From contig JADFUC010001333.1 of NCBI GenBank assembly GCA_019722365.1, forward strand, positions 1,013,222 through 1,077,221: 64,000 nt of DNA. The letters are read 5' to 3'. This document shows positions 51,481-63,885 of this stretch, piece after piece (the stretch's first letter is position 1; each line of letters begins with the position of its first letter). The notes below the pieces were generated by a model. The model saw only the letters and a list, made by a program, of their open reading frames with translations, ran no database searches and was not told the DNA's origin. This stretch comes from Lithospermum erythrorhizon. Lineage: Eukaryota > Streptophyta > Magnoliopsida > Boraginales > Boraginaceae. The position numbers and the translations under genes are program-made.

Positions 51481-53089
51481 AGGCAAGCACTCACACTTAT
51501 CGTGAGATCATAATCTAAAAATCCGGCATTCCAATCGGAGGGAGCTTTGATCTGGTTCTCATGACTAGTCAGAATGCCATAGGTATGTTTGGTTTAGTTT
51601 AGTTTATCTTCCTGCTTTAAGTTTATGTTATAAGACTCATTAATCATGTGTCTAAAACGATAGACCATTTTCAAGCGAGGCGTACTAAATACTACCCCAT
51701 TCCCGTGATCCTAAATCATCATCATTGAAACAGAAAACTACTATTATTCAAATGAAATAGAAGATTCCTGCAAATTGCAAGTACAGTGAAACCGGAGATA
51801 AGTTCAAAACAAGCGTCTGTAAGTATAACTAATGACTTACCGCAGTGCCGCAACTTTCAGCACATTTCCCACACGCAGATCCATTTCCCTCTTCGAAGTC
51901 TTCTACTTGACTTGAGTTCCTGCATATTACGACAAATAGAGAACCAACCGATGTTCAGCACTCCACGTAAGCAGAATTAGAAGTTGTACAAACTTCAATA
52001 ACATACAATACTTTAGGCTTGTGTTTATTAAACCATTCTTCCATCTCGATTGAATTTCCTATGTGCCGCTTCCGCTGACCCTGAAGCTCGCAATGCCGGG
52101 CAAGATGTCATCCAGAGACTCCTCGCCTTTACACGTTTATCGCTAGAGGGGAAGACCTCCTGGCTCCATATCCAAAACCCACAAAGACTGCCATTTTAAG
52201 CGAATCTCTGGCCAGGCTGACGACTTGCACTGCTATAGCCTTCGAGCAAGATGATTATGTGATCTTTATAAAGCACCTCTAACTCGGGGCTTATTCCCAG
52301 ATCCCGGCGATCTCGCACCGCTTGGCCGCATCCATTACCTCGCTAAATCGAATCGCCAGATTTCTCGCCTCGTTGGGGCCAATGAAAATTAAAAGCTCAT
52401 TGAGACACTCGCACATCTGACTTACCCAAGAGCTTCGAGCAATGCCTACATAATGTGATACTTCATCGCTATTTAGCCTGAACTTCATCCGAGTAAGCAT
52501 AAGACACTTTGCTAGAGAGTCCTTCTATAACCTATATTCAGCGCATAATACCTGTCCCCGTATCTTATAGGAATTTCTTTTATACAAGACGTATTCAATC
52601 CCGCAAAGCAGACAACCTTTCAACTCACGGCATCATCGCCTCAAAATTTGCACCATCATACACGCAATGAAAGTTAATGTAGTTCGCTTAGCCTCCTAGG
52701 GTAAAGAATAAATTTAGCCATTAATTCTACAAGACAAGAAATAAACAATGCATCAGAAACTATCACGTTAAAACACTTACAACAAATTCATAAAGCAATA
52801 CTAATACTTCAAATCTCACGAATATATTAGTATCAGCATCTATTACACGAATTCAAATCCAAGAACATCACATTTCAATCCAAGTATAATAGTAGGTTGC
52901 AACCAATTATAAAACTACATAACCTTTGGTGTCACTAGCATCTCTTACGCGACGCTACCCAACATTCAGATCTCCGGAAACCGGTTAAGCATACCAATTA
53001 AACCAAAGTGTTACTGCTGGATCGATCATCCGAAGCCCACAACGCTAGCTGAAATCACTTCAACATGATCCATTGTCATATCAAATGCA

Positions 53090-54830
53090 TTGTAACACCC
53101 GCCATCACGGTGTCTAATCGATGCAATGATTCCACAACTTTAAAATTGGCTCGATACTTTGCTTAAATTTTAATCATGAGATTATTATTACTTGCTTTCA
53201 TTTACTCATACATACTAGCACATAATCAAGCAATATACGCAATATGAAAAATAAATGTACGTAATATTCAAGAGATATACGATATGGCCCCTAACCTATT
53301 ACAAGTATTTATCAAATACTAACATAAGTCTTAATTGTGATTCTTGTACTTCCTCGATCCATCTCTGAGTCCCACCAAGTATCACCAATCGTGGAAATGA
53401 CTTTCAATATCTTCATTCTGTTACAATATTTATATACTAACCCATCTTAGACAAGCCAAGGGTAAAACAAAGAAATAAATAAATACAAGAAATACGACTA
53501 AGTCATTTACAACATGCTGTTCACAGAATCTAAAATAAATAAACGGGGTTATATCTATACCCTCCATTCCAATCACCATTACAAATATGTGCACTTTATT
53601 AAATCACATAAATGAACTTAATAAATACTTTAAAATACATTGAAACATAAGTTTGTAATTATCAAATTAATTAATCCATGTAATTACACATATTAAAATT
53701 AATTAATATAAACTCACTATCATAATATTGATGTCAATTAATAATTATTACTAATAATTATTAACCGTATACATATTATAGAAAATATTCATCACACAAA
53801 TATATTCTAAAATACATTAAGTAGTGAAATTATTAATATAATCAAGTATATCACTTTTTAAATTAATTTAAAAAGATATAATATAAAGGAAATTAATTAA
53901 TTGTCATCACATAATTAATTACAATTAATTAGTTGATTAAAATGACAAATAATCAATAAACTGAAATATATCTTCATACCTAAACCAAAATAAGCGAATA
54001 AATTCGAATTAGGTTTTCAAAATTAGCATTATAGTTGGCTCGGACGACCTGCTCATGGAGGCCTACGGTCGACAAAGTCAGCCATTTCTCCGCCAGTCGT
54101 CAGTTCCGATCAAGTTATTTTGGTAATTAAATTCTCGATCCGATTAATCGACGCGCCCGTAGGGTCGCCGAGTCGGTCGGCCGATTTATGGTAATAATAC
54201 CATATTAACTCCGGCTTTCGTATTTAATTTAATTTGTTTGTAGAATCATTTTTGGAGGCTTTAAAATTTTTCAAAATTTATAAAATTAACATGTTAACCT
54301 ATAATTTTCTTGAACAAATCCCACCGGTCGCTCATTAAAATAAATTTTTCATATTTAATTATTAATTAAACAAATTCGTAAATATCAAAATTGTTTTGAT
54401 GCACTTAGAAAATCCTAAAATTATGGTAAATTTAATGGAGATCTTCTACGTTCTATCTTGGTTCCAGAAAAATTAGTTTTAATTTTACAAAACTTTTACA
54501 TGCCCCAAACACTTTTACAAAACTCGCTTTTGAAACAAAATCAATTAAATCGCCCTTTAATTTATGAAACAAAACTATGTTAACAAATATGATAATACAT
54601 CATCATAAACTTAAATATATGTAAATCAATAATCAAGAACATGGCGATTTGTTCTCACTATATATTTATCAATTAAATATATGAACAAGAATTAATCAAA
54701 AATCGATAAACACAAAATAAGCATAAAATAAATAATGAAAGTAACTTTAATTTGCCTACGATGCCATCGAATAAAATTACTATGGATATATGAGTATAAA
54801 TACAAATCCATAGTTCCGTGGATCTTTAAA
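53090..54830. repeat. AT-rich segment inside copia C, possible solo LTR of a Ty3/gypsy element
   Basis: It begins near tgtaacacccgccatcacgg at 53,092; TGTAACACCC is a frequent start of plant Ty3/gypsy LTRs. The stretch has no copia domain and includes a GC-rich island at 54,035-54,200 with ggtcggccgatttatgg. I could not locate the matching right end or a target duplication. Confidence 0.35.
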
Positions 54831-54831
54831 G

Positions 54832-55738
54832 TGCATACTACATTATTCAATACAAAAAACATATAATTAAATATACGATCGTGAGACTTACAGCCAAATG
54901 AGTAAATTCCACCAAAAATCCACATCGCCCAAATTCACAACGCGAATTTGATCTCCTTCAGCCCTTGTTGTAATATCAATCGTATGATATCTTAGTTAGT
55001 CCACACCAGAGGGGTCGAATCAAGAACTAATCTACAAGAAAACAAGACAACAAACTAGAAAACCCCAAAATTCTTGGGAGAATTTCGCCAAAGGGAGTGG
55101 GGCGGCTACTAGGTTTTTTGGTGAAAAGTTTTCAAACTTATGATGAAAAACCCTAAAGTTTATATGTTTATGCTAAAATGTGCCTCGATAAACCCATAAG
55201 ATACCACTCTTTAACTCTATTACTAAGATGTTCAATGAGTCACATTTGAGTTGAACTATTTAATTCAGCCTAATTAAATAGTAACAGTCAGACAATCATC
55301 TTTCAAGTTATCGATAAATACTAAAATTACCTGAACCCATCAACTATTTAATTAATTCTATTTGTTCAATCGATATTCTACATAAAATGTAGAACTCCTT
55401 TGCAATCGGTAGAAATACATTTCTCAATTATATAGTTCTCTTTAATTTCATACATGAAATATAACTCAACGTCATCAGATGTGCGCGACCTTCTAGGCTC
55501 GAGCACTAAGTCAGAGCATAATACACCGACCAATTACTACTATTATAACGATTAACGAGTAAGATCTAGCAATTGCTCATAACCCTTAAATTATCACAGA
55601 ACTCACACTAGTAATAGCAATTACTTCAAGTTGAACACTAAGTTCGATAACTCATTTAACCCAACCGGTAAACGAATCAAGTATACAATCATGAACGGGG
55701 CATACAATAAACGAACCAATTCTCATTGATTTCCAACA
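54832..55738 (-). repeat. 5' LTR block of copia element C
   Basis: Direct repeat of 47,453-48,338 (see shared words there). It terminates with TGTTGGAAATCAATGAGA on the minus strand, starting at 55,738. No clear initiator-tRNA primer site is seen next to its inner end, so the LTR may extend further or the site has decayed. Confidence 0.8.
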
Positions 55739-58700
55739 CCTTAATGGACTTAGCTTTTAATAAACCAATTATCTACCGCTTCGTGAATTTCGATGATGAG
55801 TTAAGCATCGAGTATTATCGCATCTTCACAAATAAATGGGAGTTCAACGGTGGTCAGTAGCTTAGTAACTCAGTAGATAACGATTTACTGGAGCTAACAA
55901 GCAGAGTCGCTTATCCGACGGCTGCAAAACCGACATGCAGAAAAAGGTTCTTCACCATCATAGAAAAGAGGTAGAACCGGGATGCAGGTAATAAGCAAGA
56001 ATAAATGGAGTCAAAGTCGGTAGTGCGAGTAGCCTAAATTTTAACTGAGTCAAGTCGCTGCAAAGACAGTCACACGGCGAAGACGCAAAGCTTCGAGGTC
56101 GGACAACAACATAAATGACGCCAATGTCGCTGATGACTACGCATGCAATTTTCGCCTCATTGATCGCTTTGTTAATTATCGATCCCGGACTCTAAATAAG
56201 ATCGCTTTTCATACTACACCTACCTGATAAAGTAATTATAATAGTCGGAGATTACGACGGTTCATCTCTCAATACGATGAACCATTAAATATCGCGGTAC
56301 GGGATATGTAAATCTGAAGTTCGCCAAAACGGTTTCATCCGAAATCGACAAAGTGAAGACGCACTAAAGTCATAAAAGCTGATTGCTGGTCACCGATGGA
56401 GATGGCTATCTAACAACGCTCGCGACGGTAAATCAAAAGTAGCACGCGAGCAATGACGCGCTCTGGTCGTAAGATGTGCTTCGTACCTAAATGGGAGGTT
56501 CTCGAAATATAATTAGCCGCTGAGTGTCTCCGTAAGACGGCCATGTTTAATAATCGCTCTGTGCTACATGAAATAGAAAATGAAATCGCTTAGTCTCAAC
56601 AATCTAATATCCGAATTGGAAGCCTGCTTATCATCATATCCGTGAGACGCAAGGCTGGGAAAGCAAAAGCATGTCGGTTGTTTAAATCAGGTCAGTTTAA
56701 GTCTCGATAGCTGGGAAAGAAGGTTAATACTGTGATACTGGGACCTCGACGTGTTGGCCTCAAGGGAGGTTCATTATATTATGTAACCTTCATCGATAAG
56801 TTCGAGTTTATTTCACGAACACAAATCAAGTTTACGAGTCTTTAAGAACCGGAGCCCATGGTCAGACTGGCCGAAGTGAAGTTGTCAGATCAAGAATAAT
56901 ATACCGAGAAGCGATTTCAAACAATACTGTATGTTAACGGGATCAAAATGTACATCATTCCTGAACACCCCAACAGTAACGGAGTAGCCGGTAGGATGAA
57001 TGTAACGCTAAAATGAACGTGGATCGAGTAACAGGTTACATTCTTCGATTACCTCGCACGCCTGGCCGATTTAATCAATACCGGGCACTTTCTTGATTAA
57101 TGTATATCTCGCCCTCTAGCTTGTACTCAAGAAGTTTAGAGTTCAAGAAGGTAAACTTATCTTTCTTGAGAGTACGGTTGTTTAGCTTATGTTCATGTAG
57201 GATGCAAATGCTTAGAAGTGTGCTCACGCAAAATCTAGTATTTGTTATTTTATCGGGTTACGGGCGACGGGATATCTGCCTTCATGATTTGAAGAACCGA
57301 AGATCATAATGGTAAGGATGTGATCTTTAATGAAAGAGGCGCGGTACAAAGATACATGTGTTTGGAGGAGAAAGAAGCTGGGAGAAAAAGTCAACCGCAA
57401 CTCCGAGGAAAATGGGCACTCTGTTTCTTCCAAATGTATATAACTTAGATTACAGCCCCTACCCGCAAAGTAAACTCCGAAGATTCTTTTTGTCACATGC
57501 CACCTCCGAGGAGGTCAGCACCGAGCAAAGTTAAGAGGTAATGAGACGGCAGTGAAACACTTCTGATAATATACAAGAGACAAAAACACTGTGTCCTTTA
57601 AGATCGAAGCAGCAAAGTTGTCCACCAAAGGTATTCTCCATCAGCTAACTTCTTATTGTTAACTGAAAAAGGCGAGCCTGTTAGTTATGATGGTGCCAGC
57701 ATAACGTGATGACAAAGTACGTTTGTTAGCAATGAAAGAGGAGACAGTCATCATTTAATAAATACGATACGCAGAGTTGCTAAACCAGTCGAAAATATCA
57801 GACCATGAAGAACATGACGGTAGTAAACGGTACAAGGCTCGGGACAGCTGTCAAAATGATTTAATGTATGGAAGCGTATTGACTACAATCAAATATTTCA
57901 CCCGTAGTCGTTTTAACACAATCGTGACTATTCTTGTCAGGTAGCAAAGTGGATAACTGCACCTTCATCAGATGGATGTAAAAACCAGATTTTTACTTGG
58001 CAGACCTGGATGAAGAAATATTCATGGAAACAAATCCCCTGCTTGAGGTTAAAGTGGAAAGAATATTTGGTCCGCAAACTGAAGAGTTTCAGATGGCTTT
58101 GGAAATGCTCCAAGGCAATGAACATAAACCTTTGATAATTTTAAGAAGAAGCCAAGCTCATGTAGACGCAGACCGACATCGTCACAGGTGAGGTTCAAAA
58201 GACTATGTTATTCTACCTTGCCAGATGATATTTGCCGAGCAGCCATCGCATAAGATGTTAAGAGTTACCATGAATTTGCATGAAAGACCAGCATGCAACA
58301 ACGGACAGAATAATTAGAGATCGATTCTCCGAGATCGACACAGAAGAATACTCAAGAAGAATGGATGCGAAAAAGATCATTAGCCATTTTCACTCATTCA
58401 GAACACTGGCATCGAGAATGATTTAGCATATATGATAAGTGGCTTATGTCATAGCATAGCCTTTCTCAGATGCAACGTGTGTGCACTAGTCATGCATATC
58501 GCACACGCAGCTGGAGCCGTTAGTAGATGCATGTCAATCCGCAGAACATCGGGAAATGACTTCTAAGATAAGCATGTATGTTTCCAAAAATCATACGGGG
58601 TTAATAGGATACGAGATGCCGACAACGGCGTGTGTCGATAGTAGAATGTAGTTCAAAATTTTTATTACCGAGATCTAAGTTGAAACCTATAGTAGCATTA

Positions 58701-59060
58701 TTGTCTAGTTGCGAGGGCCGAAATATGTTGCTATGGTCAAAACCGTAAAAGCATTTATACTGCCATGCACTTTTAAATGAGTTAAATCTTGAGCGTATGT
58801 AAGAATACATTGTAATCGCCGACAGTCGAGTGCTATTTATCCGGGTGAAAAATCCCGTGTTTCACAAACGCTATTGATGGGGACTGAGGTACCATTTTAT
58901 ACGGTTCAGATTGAGAATGGAGTTCAAGCTGAGAAGATCTGCAGTTCTAAATCCACCGATATGTTTACGAAGGTGGCGAATGAGAAACTGTTGTGTTCAA
59001 CTTCAAGAACCTTCAGAGTTGCTAAATTGCGGGGAGTCACGGCGTCAAGATGGAGAATTT
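55739..59060 (+). mobile_element. Ty1/copia retrotransposon B, 3' internal part (NC, PR, INT, RT, RH)
   Basis: Plus-strand, highly broken, but the domain order is readable. A zinc-knuckle-like region lies near 55,900-55,980, a protease-like site with FHTTPT near 56,180-56,225, and integrase with NGVAGRMNVTL near 56,970-57,015. The post-integrase region with a V..LMKEARY-like match is near 57,310-57,350. RT follows with QMDVKTRFLLG near 57,970-58,005 and EEIFMETNPLLEV at 58,012-58,050. RNase H pieces are GLIGYEMP near 58,600, KYVAMVKTVKAF near 58,725, and a C-terminal STDMFTKVANEKLL at 58,954-58,995. Its 5' part lies at 46,976-47,452. It carries frequent stops and is not autonomous. Confidence 0.75.
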
Positions 59061-59480
59061 GGAAAATCGTTTTCTGCTGATCGCTGAGCCGCTGCCATTT
59101 TCGGTCTTCAAGAGGACGATCATCGAGAGCTCATCGAGACCAGGGGTCTCAATGGGTCCAGCACCAAAATGTGCCCTCTCGCTTAAAGCTATTCGAGATC
59201 GTCTTCACGGGGGTCTGACAAGACTCAAAACAAAGTCTCTGTTTAAAGCTATTCGAGACCTCATCGAGAGGCAGGTCGAGAGCCCATCGAGACCGAGAGC
59301 CCATCGAGACGAGAGCCCATCGAGACCAGGGGTCTCACGGACTAATTTGCATGGTAATTTGAGGCGGTTTTGGACTCTTTTGTTACCTATTTTGACTCAA
59401 AGAAATGTGTTTCTTCTACACATGATTGCGTTTTTCTTTATATGTTTACTAGTCACAAAATTAACATATGTCACTTAGAG
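59060..59480 (+). repeat. Probable LTR segment of copia B with GGTCTCGATGG-type repeats
   Basis: After the RNase H end comes a purine-rich stretch, agatggagaatttgg, as expected for a polypurine tract and LTR start. Between 59,119 and 59,340, catcgagac occurs repeatedly (five or more copies), partly as catcgagaccaggggtctc, a short inverted repeat. Related words occur at 43,536-43,640 in the opposite orientation. The downstream end of the LTR is unclear. Confidence 0.5.
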
Positions 59481-59773
59481 AGTAATATTATTGTTCATCA
59501 TCAATATATCGCGAAAAAGCTTTCATATCGGTAATACTGCTATAAAGTATTACCAATCAGAGCTGCTCTCTACTGACAGTAATTGTAACAATCTTCCGAT
59601 TTGGTTTAAGGATTGCAAATAAACAGTGACGACTCTCACATCAAGTGAACTCAGATAAATTTAGCGTGGCTGCTTATTTTTCCAATAATTTACTGCTGCT
59701 ATCATTGGTTGTTTTATATTTCAAGGACAGACAGTTTCATATAATCACAACATAATTTATATCCTTCTTTCAG

Positions 59774-59893
59774 GTTTATCTCGGCAACTCAAGTGGGAGA
59801 CATTGAAAGATCTGCACAGAGCAATTGCTTATGTGAGCTAGCTCTGTAGAATTGATCCTACTGTCACCTCTGCTTGTGGGGAAATACCAAGAG
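59774..59893 (+). pseudogene. Isolated beta-galactosidase (GH35) exon, frameshifted
   Basis: A pyrimidine tract and ttcag precede the exon, and gt follows at 59,894. Translation gives GLSRQLKWETLKDLHRAI, then, after a small frameshift, LCELAL and DPTVTS, and in another frame GKYQE at the end. This is the plant GH35 exon that normally precedes the exon starting AHV(F/Y)N. That partner exon is found about 17.6 kb upstream at 42,167 on the same strand. Two or more single-base indels and a stop show decay. It may come from a second gene copy or from a rearrangement of the pseudogene at 42.1-43.1 kb. Confidence 0.8.
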
Positions 59894-62599
59894 GTCTGAT
59901 TAATCCTGTCTTCTTTAATTAAATTATGGTCGATCAGTCGAGCAAAAAGAAAAGATTTTGGTATGGGAATTAATTTGCAAGAACCATTCATCTTTGAAAG
60001 CTAAAGCATGTGAGTGGACTGATGGGGGAAGGCCTTGAACATGTTTTTTCTTCAACTTATTATTAACTCAATTTGTTTGAAGAAAGCAACAACAAAAGAT
60101 ATTAACTTGTTATCATCATCAATGGAATTCAAGTTTGAGAGGATACCAATGGTAGCTCATGAAGGTTTCCTACAAGTTCTCCCAGTTCCATAGAAGTTTA
60201 TTTAATAAACTAGCTATTTCATTATCTATAAAAAGGTAATAATAAGGGGTTCTAGTGCATTGTCCCAAATTTATGCTCAATGCATAAGTTGTCTAGTAAT
60301 ATTTGCATTAATGAATTCAAGTAAAATGTGATACGTCACTACAAACCATTATACGACATTCATGAATTCAAGTAAACTGTTGAGACTCTTGGATGAGTAA
60401 TATTTACATTAGCCATTAATAATGACAATGATTAAGACAATTTTCACTTATGATTACTTCTCGAACGAAAGGAGACGAAAATACATACATTAAGATGTTA
60501 GTACATTAAGATCTCAAAATAATATGTTATTTAGCTTATTTTAACAATAATACAAACTATTACTTTCAATAATTTTTTCAAACTTATTACTACAATACAT
60601 TTACTAAATTTTTTAAAGGGAAGAATCAACATTAATAACAAGTCATGATCCTTTCATTGACGACACTACTTGCCCAAGTCCTAACTTCTTGTCAAGAATA
60701 AATCTCTTTAAAAGGCTAATGATATAACCGTGAGTAATTTTATTAATAAGTGACTTAATATTTTTGAAACAATTATATCCTATTTCGCTTTGTAAAATTT
60801 CAACAAATACTATCAAACTTTTGCGTGTGTGTTTAATATTATTCAAACAACAAATCAATTCAATGTGAAACTTAAAACATAATTATTTAGATATAGTATC
60901 ATATACTTAATTAATGAGGGTAAGATTGTCTTTAAATAAATATTATTTTTGATTGGTAAAAGTGCTTTGATTCATATCACTAGATTTTCTAAAGTCAGAA
61001 TATTATTTTATTATAATTTTCGGATAAGGCTTTAAAGAATAATCGGTGAGCCAGATATATACTACCGTAAAATTCGACATAACTAGTTAACGGACTGTTA
61101 AGGAATGAGGCCGAGAAGGAAAATGAGCATAGCATATCAGTTATCAGTATATGAGCTCCATTCAACCCAATATTAAATGGACATGGCCCAAACCAGTGAC
61201 ACTAGTTGTTAACAAGTTGCATTTTCCATGTTAGCAAAATGCTAGCGAACGTAACCATTAATATCAGCTTCATTGTAAACTTATTATTCAAGAAAATGAA
61301 ACCATATATTTATTTAATGGTATCAAAACTGTTGCGTCAAGAAACGAATGTTTGTGGACAACAATTTGGGAAACTAGAAAAAGTTCAACAAATTTGAGTA
61401 TGTATTGTTTATGTTAATAAAGGAGTTTGGAAAGTATGTAAGATTGTACATTAGGAATCAAATCATAATGGATTTTGAAATATTCTGAACTTATATGATT
61501 AAAGAATGTAGATAAAACAAATTGTGGGTTAAAATATATGTGAGTATATGTAAAATAAAATAAATTTAGGGTTAAATTTGAAAATATATGGAAATAAGGT
61601 GAAATATTAAAAAAAATGATATGTAGGGAGTATGGAGGAAAAGGCGGAGAGAGGGGCTTACTATGGAGAGAAATGGACATCTATTTGGTTTAGGGTGAAT
61701 ATCGAGAATGCGGAATGCCCTATTTCAAATTAAGTTCCGAATTAGTGATGCTGTCAAAGGAGTGCATCATGGAATGATTGGGGCTAAATGTAAAATTGAT
61801 GTGTGCATGTTGGTGAGTTTGATGCTTGTGAATTGTTCAATTTGTTAATTAGAAGTTTGTAAATAATTTTATATCAAGTCACTGATTGAGTCCATTGTCA
61901 GTAAAAAAGATCGTGTAAATTCGATCGAATAAAGTGCCTAAAATTGACTATACTTAACCATTTTAATTAATTGATTATCTCGAGTATCAAATTAGTTGGT
62001 GCATATTTAAAAGATGAATTTATTTATTTTTGATCACCTACCTTTATTCAATATTATTTTTAATTGGGCGACATGTCAAAATGGACAAAGAGACGCCAAG
62101 ATCATCATCGCAGACTCTACGATTCCGATTCTCACGTGATCATCTCTTCTTCTCACTATGCAAAAAAATAATTATCAAAGGAAACCAAATCTTTCTCAAA
62201 AACAAACCAAACCAAATCCAAAACAATCCTAAAAATACTAACACCACTACATTTAGTGAAATCTTCTTATCCACAACAAATATCCTCAAGAGTTACAATA
62301 TGCATGGAATTTATTTTGTTACTCATGATTTTACTTATCAGGTTTAGTTTAGGACTTTCACATGATTGATTCTACTCAAGATTGGAAAGAGCTGAAGAAG
62401 CATGTTTTGACGAACAATTGCAAGATCTTTTGGTTCCCAGCCAACTTTGAATGTATTTTTAATTTGAATGATATTTCTATTAATATCTTTAATTCGATAG
62501 ATTGTAATCTTTATTCTCAACCTTTGGTGGAGTTCTACGTATCTAAACTGTGCTTCCATCTGGCTTCTGCCTGCTCTGGCTAAGTATTTAGAACCGAAT
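59894..62599. other. AT-rich intergenic DNA
   Basis: No gene recognised. Small open frames (plus 61,206-61,397; minus 61,414-61,680; plus 62,030-62,347; plus 62,362-62,583) have no recognisable domains. The pair 62,030-62,583 is slightly more protein-like (KMDKETPRSSSQTLRFRFS; DWKELKKHVL) and could be a fragment of an unclassified transposon protein, but I cannot support more. Confidence 0.35.
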
Positions 62600-62960
62600 C
62601 CCAATTCGGCCGGTCTGATGAGGAAACCAAAACCGGTCTGCCCAAAAGAGGTTCCGATTAAATCGGCCCGATCGGTTCGGTTCGGTTCAGTTCTCGGTTA
62701 TTTTCGTTCCGGCTCTGTTCGGTTTTTTCTGTTATATTTTCGTTCGGTTCTATATTTCCGAATATATATATATATATATATGCAGCATTATTTTAATTTT
62801 TTAATTAAAATTAATCGGCTTCCGTTCGGTTCCCAACTGATCGGGTTCTCGAAAACTCCGAACCGAACCGAAATTTTTTCTGTTTTTCGAACCCCAACGT
62901 TCGGTTCCACCGGTTCCTCCAATTTCGCTATTTTGGGCCTCTGCTCGGCCTGGTTTCTGC
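62600..62960. repeat. GGTTCGG-rich inverted repeat around a (TA)n core
   Basis: The left half (62,640-62,755) contains gatcggttcggttcggttc and cgttcggttc; the right half (62,825-62,915) contains cgttcggttcc and the complement ccgaaccgaaccgaa. A (ta)n tract lies between at about 62,762-62,782. The layout is common in small non-autonomous hAT-like elements of plants. Exact ends and target duplication are not clear. The 128-codon frame across it is a by-product. Confidence 0.55.
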
Positions 62961-63534
62961 CGGGATTGTATTTTGTCGAAGTCTTACTCCAAACAATGTA
63001 TTAAACAATTTTCTTTAATTTTATAGTTATCTATATAAAAAAAAAGAAACTATCCCATTTGATCATTAGTGTATTTGCATTTGATATAGTTATATATGGA
63101 TAATGCATATTCCTTTAAAGATCTTTAAGCATCATTTTTTTTTAAATAATATATTTTATTAATTGAAAGAGAATTGTTCATAGCCTAATGACTATTACAT
63201 GATAGCAAATTATAAGAGAAAGTAATAAAAGTTGAAATAACAATGTCCTTCAAATTAATAGATGACCATAAATTGTTGATAAAAAAAAATTAAAGAAAAG
63301 ATGATTTCCAGCATGTCTTATTCTTTCTTTAATAGTATGTACATAAACAACACTTTGAGTATAAATATTAGTTAGATAACTACTTGGTGATCTTGAAACA
63401 AATGTTAGTACAACAATAATTTAAAAATCAAGATAATGGATCAAAACAACATCAAATAATGAAATATTTGAAATCAAAATTCTGCATTTGAATGTTAATA
63501 AAGATGAACAAACACTTAACTAGAGCAAACCAAT
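62961..63534. other. 3' flank of the RopGEF gene
   Basis: AT-rich DNA with several A-runs and T-runs; presumably contains the 3' UTR of the minus-strand gene ending at 63,535. No other feature is seen. Confidence 0.45.
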
Positions 63535-63885
63535 TCATCGAGACCCCCTGATCGACGCCTTGAAATTACCTTCTTTTGGGAACTCGTAATCTTTCTTAAC
63601 TTCGGCTTCTGATTGATCCATCGCCCAACCCATGAAGTCCAAAAGGGTCATTGAAGAGGGAACTTCTGATGCATTCCACTTCTCGACCTCTTCTCTTGCA
63701 TTTGGGAACTGCTCTGAAACTGTTGAGTTTTGTTTTAGAGAAAACCTCTTTATTGCTGCAGTTGATGGATCCCTTGCTATTGCATCAGCTTGTATGACAT
63801 CAAGTCTATTCTGACAAGGAAATGAAGTGAAGGCCATGGTCTCTATTGTTCTCGAGTAGCTTTCCAAGATAGCTTGTCCGACATC
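63535..63885 (-). CDS. RopGEF (PRONE-domain Rho-of-plants exchange factor), last exon, partial
   Basis: A 351-base terminal exon (116 codons plus stop) whose acceptor tgtctcag lies at 63,886-63,893 on the minus strand; the upstream intron runs off the window. The protein starts DVGQAILESYSRTIETMAF, the conserved end of the PRONE domain, followed by DVIQADAIARDPSTAAIKRF. A variable tail then includes REEVEKWNASEVPSSMTLLD and FMGWAMDQ. PRONE proteins activate plant ROP GTPases at the plasma membrane and control polar growth such as pollen tubes and root hairs; the tail is usually autoinhibitory and contacts receptor kinases. Only the C-terminus is visible, so the exact member is unknown. The frame is intact, so the gene is probably functional. 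Confidence 0.8.
   Translation of the reverse strand, partial: DVGQAILESYSRTIETMAFTSFPCQNRLDVIQADAIARDPSTAAIKRFSLKQNSTVSEQFPNAREEVEKWNASEVPSSMTLLDFMGWAMDQSEAEVKKDYEFPKEGNFKASIRGSR

Larger units (their letters stand above)
47453..55738 (-). mobile_element. Ty1/copia retrotransposon C, minus strand, with paired LTR blocks
   Basis: Two directly repeated blocks, 47,453-48,338 and about 54,832-55,738, flank minus-strand copia coding remnants. Beside the left block, on the minus strand, the sequence gagggcagagtgggag precedes TGTTGGAAAT and fits a polypurine tract. The element splits the plus-strand copia B. LTR blocks have many small indels relative to each other, so insertion is old. Segment 52,600-54,830 is AT-rich and without copia domains, and probably contains a further insertion. 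A 5-bp target duplication could not be identified. Confidence 0.75.

Noticed and set aside
46959..59755. The word ataatcacaaca at both 46.96 kb and 59.74 kb as matching LTR ends of copia B
   Set aside because: Sequences next to the two words do not align, so the 12-base match is probably chance.
62618..63004. 128-codon plus-strand frame rich in Ser, Arg and Phe
   Set aside because: It is a translation of the GGTTCGG repeat patch and the (TA)n tract.
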